DNA from: Holophaga sp.
Lineage (GTDB): Bacteria; Acidobacteriota; Holophagae; Holophagales; Holophagaceae
Reading direction: 5' to 3'
Assembly (NCBI GenBank): GCA_031292735.1
Contig: JARLGP010000294.1
Span: 1 to 31,858 of the forward strand
DNA: 31,858 nt
Shown here: positions 25,798 to 31,858 of the stretch, in pieces
Numbering within the stretch: the stretch's first letter is position 1
Layout of the letters: every line of letters starts with the position of its first letter
Made by a program: the position numbers and the translations under genes
Notes under the pieces: model-generated
Database searches by the model: none
What the model saw: only the letters and a program-made list of their open reading frames with translations
What the model was told of the DNA's origin: nothing

Positions 25798-27999
25798 ATG
25801 ACTCCGGATCTGTTCTCCCACATGCGCCAGGAGGCCGGCGGTTTCGACCCGGACCGCTACCGCCGCCTCCTGGGTGCCGCCAACCCGTTCAAGGAGGGTG
25901 ACCGCATCGTCGGCGTGGCCGCGGCCGACGAGGCCGCCCGGGCCCAGGCCCGCGCCCTGCTGGGGCGCACCCGGGTGGCCGAGCTGGAGGCGCATCCGGT
26001 TTTCCCGGACCCGATCTACGACGCCGTGCAGCGCGACCTGGAACCGTTCCGCAGCGCCGGGACCGGCGAGCTCACCTTCGCCCGGCTCAAGGAGCGGATC
26101 CTGGCCGAGCATCCCGCGGCCCTGGCGCCGCTCCTGGCGGGCCTGGGCAGCGACGCCATCGCCTGCGTGGTGAAGCTCATGGACGACGCCGAGCTGACCC
26201 GCACCGGCGCGCGCTTCTGCACGCCCCTGCCGGGCTCGCGGATCGGCGCCCCGGGCTACCTGGGGGCCCGGGTGCAGCCCAATTCCCCCACCGACCACCC
26301 GGAGGACCTGCTCTGGCAGGTGCTCTCCGCCTGGTCCTTCGCGGTGGGCGACGTGGTGCTGGGCACCAATCCCGCCAGCAGCGACCCGGAAACCGTGGCC
26401 CGGCTGGAGGCGGCCCTGAAGGACCTGGTGGACACCTTCGGCCTGGAGGCGACCCTGCCCACCTGCGTGCTGACCCACATCCACCTGCAGGCCGAGCTGG
26501 AGCGCCGGACGCCGCACAGCACCGGCATCTGGTTCCAGAGCCTGGCCGGCTCGGCCAGCGCCAACGCCACCTTCGGCCTGGACCTGGACCAGCTCCTGCG
26601 CTACGCCGACCAGCGCACCGGCCCGTTCAGCTTCTATTTCGAGACCGGCCAGGGCGCCGATTTCACCAACGGGCACGGCCACGGCACCGACATGGTGGTG
26701 CACGAATCGCGCAAGTACGGGCTGATCCGGATGCTCCAGCGCCGGGTGGCCCGGGCCCAGCTGCGGGCCGGGCGGCCCGCGGCCCCCTGGGTGCACGTGA
26801 ACGACGTGGCCGGGTTCATCGGCCCGGAGGTGTTCCGCACCCGGGAGCAGCTGGTCCGCTGCTGCCTGGAGGACCTGGCCATGGGCAAGCTGCACGGCCT
26901 CACCATCGGCCTGGACATCTGCGCCACCCTGCACATGGACCTCACCCTGGACGACCTGGAATGGTGCCAGGACCAGCTGGCGCCGGCCGCCCCGGCCTAT
27001 CTCATGGCCCTGCCCACCCGCAACGACCCCATGCTGGGCTACCTCACCACCGGGTTCCAGGACCATGTGCGCCTGCGCGAGCGCTTCGGCACCCGGGTCA
27101 ACGACCCCATGTGGCGCTTCTTCCAGGAGCTGGGCGTCATCGACCGGGCCGGGCGGCCCACCGCGCACTTCGGCCAGCCCCTGTGGGTGTGGCGGCAGTA
27201 CCGCCGGCGCAAGGGCGACCCGCGGCCCGACGCCGTCCTGGACGAGGAAGGGCGCCGGGCCATGGCCGTGGTGCGCCGGCGGGGCGTGCCCCTGGCCGAG
27301 GGCCACGGCCCCGAGCCCTGGGACCTGGCCCCCGCCGAGGATCGGGAGCTGCGCCAGGGGTTCGCCGACGCCCGCAGCGTCCTGCCCCTGGGCTTCCCTC
27401 CGGGGTTCCCGGAATCCCTGGGCGGCACCGTGCTGCATAGCCAGTCCCTGGACCGGGACGACTTCCTGATGCACCCCCAGACCGGGGAGGTGCTGGACGA
27501 GGCGTCCCGCGCCTGGCTGCGGCGCCTGGCGGGCACCCGGGCCCGGGTGCTGGTGGCGATTTCCGACGGCCTCAACGCCCAGGCGCTCATGGACCCGGGC
27601 CACCTGGAGCCCTTCCTGGCCGCCCTGGCCCAGGGCCTGGACCGGGCGGGGCTGACCCGGGTTCCGGAGCTTCCCGTGCTGCGCAACGGCCGGGTGCGCG
27701 CCGGCTACCGCATGGGCGAAGACCTGTTCGGGGGGCGCCCCGACCCGGGGGAACTGTGCGCCGTGGTGCACCTGATCGGCGAGCGGCCGGGCAGCATCCA
27801 TCACCCCTTCTCGGCCTACCTGACCCTGGCCCCGGTGGCCCTGTGGGCGCAACCCGGGCGGGTGGACCACGCGCACACCCGGCTGGTCTCCGGCATCGCC
27901 GACACGGCCCTGGACCCGGCATGGGCGGCGGAGCAGGCGGTGCGGATCCTGGCGGCCGGCCCCACCGCGCTGGGTGTGCCGGGATTCCAGGTGCCATGA
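25798..27999 (+). CDS. eutBC: Ethanolamine ammonia-lyase, EutB-EutC single-chain fusion
   Basis: 733 residues from the ATG at 25798, which has GGAG just upstream and GGGGAGG 12 bases away; an ATG at 25768 lacks a site. Residues 1 to about 465 match the large subunit EutB. The substrate residues known from the enterobacterial enzyme are visible: R158 and Q160 in ARVQPN, N191 in LGTNPAS, E282 in YFETGQG, F340 in AGFIGPE and D373 in GLDICAT. After a roughly 100-residue linker, residues about 570-733 match EutC, with VAISDGLNAQAL and LIGERPG of the cobalamin side. The enzyme uses adenosylcobalamin to turn ethanolamine into acetaldehyde and ammonia. Normally two genes encode the subunits. No eutA reactivase, shell protein or aldehyde dehydrogenase is nearby. 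It follows the GGGtGRT gene by 43 bases. Confidence 0.93.
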   Translation: MTPDLFSHMRQEAGGFDPDRYRRLLGAANPFKEGDRIVGVAAADEAARAQARALLGRTRVAELEAHPVFPDPIYDAVQRDLEPFRSAGTGELTFARLKERILAEHPAALAPLLAGLGSDAIACVVKLMDDAELTRTGARFCTPLPGSRIGAPGYLGARVQPNSPTDHPEDLLWQVLSAWSFAVGDVVLGTNPASSDPETVARLEAALKDLVDTFGLEATLPTCVLTHIHLQAELERRTPHSTGIWFQSLAGSASANATFGLDLDQLLRYADQRTGPFSFYFETGQGADFTNGHGHGTDMVVHESRKYGLIRMLQRRVARAQLRAGRPAAPWVHVNDVAGFIGPEVFRTREQLVRCCLEDLAMGKLHGLTIGLDICATLHMDLTLDDLEWCQDQLAPAAPAYLMALPTRNDPMLGYLTTGFQDHVRLRERFGTRVNDPMWRFFQELGVIDRAGRPTAHFGQPLWVWRQYRRRKGDPRPDAVLDEEGRRAMAVVRRRGVPLAEGHGPEPWDLAPAEDRELRQGFADARSVLPLGFPPGFPESLGGTVLHSQSLDRDDFLMHPQTGEVLDEASRAWLRRLAGTRARVLVAISDGLNAQALMDPGHLEPFLAALAQGLDRAGLTRVPELPVLRNGRVRAGYRMGEDLFGGRPDPGELCAVVHLIGERPGSIHHPFSAYLTLAPVALWAQPGRVDHAHTRLVSGIADTALDPAWAAEQAVRILAAGPTALGVPGFQVP

Positions 28000-28034
28000 A
28001 AAAGCGCCCGGCATCCTTTCGGATGGCCGGGCGC
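27999..28034 (-). terminator. Intrinsic terminator for the phytase-like gene
   Basis: Read on the minus strand, a 13-bp GC-rich stem with one bulged base closes a GAAA tetraloop and is followed by TTTTT. It begins about 15 bases after the stop of the minus-strand gene. On the plus strand there is no T-run, although the stem may still slow transcription out of the lyase gene; the T-run overlaps the last base of the lyase stop. Confidence 0.9.
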
Positions 28035-28050
28035 CTGGACCGGGAGAACC

Positions 28051-30888
28051 CTACTGGCAGGTCAGGGAAATCAGGGCCGTTGCGGAGGCATTGCTCGCGT
28101 CGGCGGTGCTCCAGCTGCCCGCCAGGCCGACCTTGGTGTAGAGCAGGCCGTCGCTGGTGATGCCGTAGTAGGTGCTGCCGTCGGAGACGACCGAGACCAG
28201 GGAGACGCCGGTGAGGCTGTTGGTGCTGCCCGAGGCCCAGGCGGTGGTGGTGGTCGAGTAGGAGGACGTGGTGAAGAGGGTGCCGTTGGCATTGAAACCA
28301 TAGAACGTGGTGCCATCGAAGACCACCGCGATGAGGGCCGGAGTGGTGCCCGTGACGAGCGAATTCGAACCTCCCCACGCGTCACCACCGATCACCTCGG
28401 TGTTGTATTTGCCCGTGTTGGTGAACCCGTAGAACTGGGTCCCATCGTAGGCCACGGCCTTCATGGTGCCTGGCGCTACGGCACCGTCCGCCAGGGACCA
28501 GGTCCCGTTGATTCCGGTCTTCTGGTAGATGTTCCCGTTGTTGTAGGTGCTGCTCTGGTTGACGATGCCGTAGAAGGTGGCGTCATCCCGGGTGATGACC
28601 ATGGAAAGGGCGGTGGCGTTGTTGGAGAAGGTCACCGTGTCGCTGCTGTCCACCGGGCCCCAGGCACCGGTCAGGCCGACCTTGCTGTAGAGCAGGCCGG
28701 TGTTGTCGAACCCGTAGAACGGCACCACGGTCACGGCGCAGGAGGCCTGGGTGGTCCCGTCGCTGGCGGTGGCGGTGATGGTGGTGGAGCCCACGGCCAC
28801 TGCCGTGACGACCCCGCCGGAAACGGTGGCGATGGAGGCATTGCCGGTGGTCCAGGTGATGCTGGCATCCGTGGCGTCGGCCGGGGTCACCGTGGCTTTC
28901 AGGGTCTTGGCGCCGCTGAGGGTCAGGCTGCTGTGGTCCAGGGTCACGCCGGTGACGGAAACCGAGGCGGCCGTCACCGAAACCGCGCAGGAGGCAACGA
29001 AGCCGCCGTCCACGGTGGTCGCGGTGATGTGGGCCGTGCCCACGTTCACCGCCGTGACGGTGCCGTTGGCGACCGTGGCCACGGCGGTGTTGTCGGTGGC
29101 CCAGGTCACCGCGGAGTTGGTGGCGTTGCTGGGGCTCACCGTGGCGGTGAGGGTCTTGGCCGCATCCCCCTGGACGAAGTTCAGGGAGGTGCTGCTCAAG
29201 GTGACGCCGGTGGCGGCCACCACGGCCGCTCCCACGGTGACGTTGCAGGTGGCGGTGAAGCCGCCGCTGACGGTGGCCGTGATGGTGGTGCTGCCCACGC
29301 TCAGGGGGGTGACGCGGCCGCCGGTCACGGTGGCGACGGCGGGCAGGCTGGAGGTCCAGGTCACGGCCTTGTTGCTGGCCAGGGCGGGCAGCACGACGGG
29401 CGTCAGGCTGCCGGAAGCGCCCCCGACGTTCAGGCTCAGGGTGGTGGTGCTGAGGGAGACGCCGGTCACCGCAGTGGTGGCGCCGGCATAGGGGGTCACG
29501 GCCTGGCCGACGTAGGTGCTGCCGCCCAGATCGGCATCGCTGAAGGCGAAGACGTAGAACCGGTTGGTTCCGGAGGTGTCCGGAACGAAGTCGTTGTCAT
29601 TGGCGATCCAGAGGGTGTGCTTGGCGCTGCCGCTGATCGTCATGTCCGGCCCGAAGGCCACCCCTTCGATCTTGGAGGGGATGGCCGTGGCCGCGGTGCC
29701 GCTGTTGACCAGGGCGGCCTGGATGTCCAGGAAGAGGGTCTTGCTCACCGCGTAGGGGAGCAGGGTGGATTCCCCGCTGAGCCCGCTGACGTCGGTGGCG
29801 CCGGCGATATCGATCTTGTAGAGGCGCTTGATGACGGCGCTGCTGCCGTCCCCCAGGCCCTTGCCGTCCCGTTCGTCCACCAGGAACTCGTGGCTGTTGA
29901 TGGCCAGGATTTCGCTGCTGTTGTAGCTCTTGCTGCCGATCATGTTGTCATAGACGTACTGGTGGGTGGCGCCGGTGGCGATATCGATGGTGATGATCCG
30001 GTTGCAGCGGCCGCCATCGCCGCCGTCCTGGATGAGGGGAGACTGAACAAAGCCCACCAGGGTCGTGCCGTCCGGGGTGATGGCCAGGCCTTCCATGCCC
30101 TTGTTGGCCACCCGGCCGCTGGTGTTGCCGCTGATCTCGGTGGCCCCCATGGCGCTCTTGGCCGCCACGTAGAACGTGGCAGGCAGGGTGAAGCTCTTCA
30201 GCCGGACTCCGGTCTGCCGGTCGATCTGGTAGACGTAGGGACCGTACTCGTCGGAGATGTAGATGCTGTTGCCGTCGTTGGCCACCCGGACGCTTTCGGC
30301 ATCCAGGCGGGCATCGGCCGAATTGCCGGAAGTGCCGGTGCCGAACCCGTCGGACCGGCCGGTGAAGTAGTAGACGCCGTTGCTCCCGTTCAGGGACTGG
30401 ACCGCAGTCAGGGCCGCGGAGCTGGCGGTGCCGTAGTTCAGGGCGGTGCTGGAGGCCATCAGGGTCGTGTTGGTCAGGGTGGGGGTGAGCAGGTAGGGCA
30501 GGCCCGAACCCGAGGTGTTGGCCGTCAGTGACATCTGGATCGTGTGGAAACGCTCGATGTAGGACGTGGTGTTGTCCACCGTCGAATCATAGGCCAGGGC
30601 GTTGGGCCCCCGGTCCGGGATGGCGATGAAGGTGGTGCCTCCGGCCCAGGCCAGGCCCGATCCCAGGCCCCCGAGGATGGCGGCGGGATTGCCGTTCTCC
30701 AGGGTGCCGGTGAGACCGGAAAGGTCCGTGGCCCCGTCAAGGGAGCCCTGGGCGATGAACTGGAGACCCGTGGCGGCCCCCCCTCCGCTGGAGGTGCTGC
30801 CCGGGGAGGAATGGCTGTTGGAGCAACCCACCGGCAGGAGGAGCAAGGTTGAAGCGCAAAGCGCCCATAGGGTCTGACGTATGTTCAT
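28051..30888 (-). CDS. Lipoprotein with esterase-like phytase domain, three Big2 domains and C-terminal propeller-like repeats
   Basis: 945 residues from the ATG at 30888 (GGTGATCC upstream). The signal ends in LPVGC with C22, a classic lipobox, then a Ser/Gly linker. Residues about 45-460 match the 'esterase-like activity of phytase' beta-propeller family: IAIPDRGPNALAYD, DAESVRVANDGNSIYISDEYG, KGMEGLAITPDG and LWIANDNDF. Three bacterial Ig-like (Big2) domains follow (about 460-700), each with the VTGVxL...VTWxT...ATVxxGxVTxxxVGxxxITAT pattern. The last 230 residues contain about five repeats built on FYGFxxxGxLYxKxGLxGxW, like tectonin/propeller blades. It is anchored in the envelope and exposed, probably for phosphoester or polymer handling; the activity is uncertain even for the family. 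It is followed by a strong terminator. Confidence 0.88.
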   Translation of the reverse strand: MNIRQTLWALCASTLLLLPVGCSNSHSSPGSTSSGGGAATGLQFIAQGSLDGATDLSGLTGTLENGNPAAILGGLGSGLAWAGGTTFIAIPDRGPNALAYDSTVDNTTSYIERFHTIQMSLTANTSGSGLPYLLTPTLTNTTLMASSTALNYGTASSAALTAVQSLNGSNGVYYFTGRSDGFGTGTSGNSADARLDAESVRVANDGNSIYISDEYGPYVYQIDRQTGVRLKSFTLPATFYVAAKSAMGATEISGNTSGRVANKGMEGLAITPDGTTLVGFVQSPLIQDGGDGGRCNRIITIDIATGATHQYVYDNMIGSKSYNSSEILAINSHEFLVDERDGKGLGDGSSAVIKRLYKIDIAGATDVSGLSGESTLLPYAVSKTLFLDIQAALVNSGTAATAIPSKIEGVAFGPDMTISGSAKHTLWIANDNDFVPDTSGTNRFYVFAFSDADLGGSTYVGQAVTPYAGATTAVTGVSLSTTTLSLNVGGASGSLTPVVLPALASNKAVTWTSSLPAVATVTGGRVTPLSVGSTTITATVSGGFTATCNVTVGAAVVAATGVTLSSTSLNFVQGDAAKTLTATVSPSNATNSAVTWATDNTAVATVANGTVTAVNVGTAHITATTVDGGFVASCAVSVTAASVSVTGVTLDHSSLTLSGAKTLKATVTPADATDASITWTTGNASIATVSGGVVTAVAVGSTTITATASDGTTQASCAVTVVPFYGFDNTGLLYSKVGLTGAWGPVDSSDTVTFSNNATALSMVITRDDATFYGIVNQSSTYNNGNIYQKTGINGTWSLADGAVAPGTMKAVAYDGTQFYGFTNTGKYNTEVIGGDAWGGSNSLVTGTTPALIAVVFDGTTFYGFNANGTLFTTSSYSTTTTAWASGSTNSLTGVSLVSVVSDGSTYYGITSDGLLYTKVGLAGSWSTADASNASATALISLTCQ

Positions 30889-31028
30889 AGGATCACCAGA
30901 AACATGCAAAGAGCGGTCGCCCTAGCAGGGGTTGGGTAGAAAGTGCTCTTGATCCTGGGGCCGCCTCTTTTCCTTCCTGCTTCCATGCCGTAACTTCATG
31001 GTGAAAATGCCTACGCGGATGCGTGACC

Positions 31029-31048
31029 GCAGGGCCCAAGGTCCCTGT
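31029..31048. promoter_or_regulatory. Imperfect dyad in the divergent phytase / MarR gap
   Basis: GCAGGG-CCC-AA-GGT-CCCTGT pairs over eight of nine positions per arm if a G-U pair is allowed. It lies in the 278-base gap between the lipoprotein gene and marR. The rest of that gap shows no ORF with a ribosome binding site and no riboswitch core I recognise. Confidence 0.3.
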
Positions 31049-31116
31049 CGGAGTCGGGTTTCCGCTCTCCTGGCGCGCTTCTTCGAGCCATTCGGTCCCC
31101 TGGGCTAGACAGATAA

Positions 31117-31160
31117 ACTTGCCATTTGTACTTGCCAGTCTGCCTGGCTTTTCCTAGTCT
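31117..31160 (+). promoter_or_regulatory. Candidate promoter/operator of the marR gene
   Basis: ACTTGCCA-TTTGT-ACTTGCCA (31117-31137) is an exact 8-bp direct repeat with a 13-bp period. The second copy contains TTGCCA (31132-31137), a possible -35. It lies 17 bases before TAGTCT (31155-31160), a poor -10 that would place the transcript start at or next to the marR ATG. GCCAG-N5-CTGGC (31134-31148) adds a dyad over the same bases, as expected for MarR autoregulation. Confidence 0.45.
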
Positions 31161-31166
31161 GGATCC

Positions 31167-31598
31167 ATGAAGAACCCTGCCGATCTCGAACGATCCGTAT
31201 CGGAACTGGCCCAGGCGGTCGGCCTGCTGATGCGCCGGATGCGCTCCGCCACGGGCTCCCAGGAGCTTTCCTGGAGCGAAAGGTCGGTGCTCGGCCGGCT
31301 GGCCCGAGGGGGGCCCGCCACCACCGCCGAACTGGCCCGGGCCGAGGCCGTCCGGCCGCAGTCGATGGGAACCACCATCGCCGCGCTGGCCGCCATGGGG
31401 CTGGTGGAACGCACGCCGCACCCCACCGACGGCCGACAGATCCGCATCCAGCTCACCGCCCGCGGCGCGGCCAGGCGCCAGCGGATCAAGGACGCCAAGT
31501 ACAGCTGGCTGGCCCAGGCCGTCTCCGAACTCGACCCGCGGGACCAGGAGACCCTGCTCGCGGCCGGGGAGATCTTCAAGCGGCTGGCGGAGCGGTGA
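31167..31598 (+). CDS. MarR-family transcriptional regulator
   Basis: 143 residues, normal length for the family. N-terminal dimerisation helix (VSELAQAVGLLMRRMR), winged helix with SWSERSVLGRLARGGPATTAELARAEAVRP, recognition region QSMGTTIAALAAMGLVERTP and the wing motif DGRQIRIQLTARG, which matches the DxRxxxxxLTxxG signature. It probably represses itself and the membrane protein gene that starts 58 bases downstream. The ribosome binding site is weak (CTGGAT), and the promoter may give a leaderless or very short-leader mRNA. Confidence 0.93.
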   Translation: MKNPADLERSVSELAQAVGLLMRRMRSATGSQELSWSERSVLGRLARGGPATTAELARAEAVRPQSMGTTIAALAAMGLVERTPHPTDGRQIRIQLTARGAARRQRIKDAKYSWLAQAVSELDPRDQETLLAAGEIFKRLAER

Positions 31599-31656
31599 GC
31601 GCCGGCACCGCCCATCCACCGCTGCTGGACGCACGTTTCAGAAAGGAATCACGATC

Positions 31657-31858
31657 ATGACCCTGGGTCACGCCCTCGCCAGTTTCTTCGCCGGCCTTCT
31701 GCTCGCCAATGCCGTGCCGCATTTCGTGCACGGCGTTTCCGGGGACCGGTTCCCCTCGCCCTTCGCCCACCCGCCCGGCAAGGGGCTGTCCTCGCCCACG
31801 GTGAACGTGCTCTGGTCGCTGCTCAACCTGGCCATCGGCGGTGCGCTGTTCCGGGCCG
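31657..31858 (+). CDS. Small integral membrane protein, 3' end beyond the window
   Basis: The 67 visible residues begin at an ATG preceded by AAGGA. A hydrophobic helix (HALASFFAGLLLANAVPHF) is followed by a loop with GDRFPSPFAHPPGKGLSSP and the start of a second helix (VNVLWSLLNLAIGGALF). This resembles a conserved hypothetical membrane family often placed next to MarR or TetR regulators. The role is unknown. It is likely co-transcribed with, and controlled by, the MarR regulator upstream. Confidence 0.8.
   Translation, partial: MTLGHALASFFAGLLLANAVPHFVHGVSGDRFPSPFAHPPGKGLSSPTVNVLWSLLNLAIGGALFRA

Noticed and set aside
25786..28014. 742-codon open frame opposite the ethanolamine ammonia-lyase
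   Set aside because: Mirror of a gene with fully conserved active-site residues; the reverse product is repetitive and unlike any family.
30889..31166. Possible c-di-GMP (GEMM) riboswitch before the phytase-like gene
   Set aside because: A faint likeness (TTACGGCATGGAAGC on the minus strand) exists, but the conserved GACGCAAAGCC core and the tetraloop arm are absent.

Overview
The window is about 32 kb of very GC-rich, densely packed bacterial DNA with no rRNA, tRNA, CRISPR array, prophage or insertion sequence that I can see. TatA, OmpA-type and TonB-type domains, lipoproteins and large secreted proteins with Ig-like domains point to a Gram-negative (diderm) free-living bacterium. The mix of a monomeric NADP isocitrate dehydrogenase, a GGGtGRT protein with its Fe-S scaffold partner, phospho-relay hybrid kinases and a fused ethanolamine ammonia-lyase would fit Acidobacteriota of the Holophaga/Geothrix type. 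That placement is inference from gene content, not from a search.

Left part (1-8.6 kb, nearly all minus strand): a two-domain GNAT acetyltransferase cut by the window edge, a small lipoprotein, an MFS permease whose TTG start overlaps the stop of a tatA-like gene, an EamA exporter coupled to a DUF3830 cyclophilin-like protein, and a large secreted M4 (thermolysin-family) protease. A short AT-rich region separates the protease from a plus-strand mini winged-helix protein and an SDR oxidoreductase.

Middle part (9.7-21.4 kb): a tRNA-dihydrouridine synthase abuts the monomeric isocitrate dehydrogenase. Next comes a coupled pair: a membrane Ser/Thr kinase with a periplasmic TonB-C domain, and an OmpA-like lipoprotein. 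Two hybrid histidine kinases, each with a decayed internal receiver followed by an intact one, flank a 14-helix MFS drug exporter. A PilZ-like protein follows the second kinase. This is a signalling-rich block.

Right part (21.6-31.9 kb): an Rrf2 regulator with three cysteines and an ABC-2 export pair lie on the minus strand. Divergent from them are an IscU/NifU-like scaffold, its GGGtGRT partner and a single-chain EutB-EutC ethanolamine ammonia-lyase. A strong intrinsic terminator separates the lyase from a convergent lipoprotein that combines an esterase-like phytase domain, three Big2 domains and C-terminal propeller-like repeats. A MarR regulator and the start of a small membrane protein end the window.

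The most interesting items are the scaffold/GGGtGRT pair beside the fused B12 lyase and a three-cysteine Rrf2 regulator, the kinase-TonB_C/OmpA couple, the twin pseudo-receivers, and several short dyads or direct repeats in AT-rich promoter regions. I found no clearly new multi-gene system. Most long open frames opposite the listed genes are by-products of high GC content.
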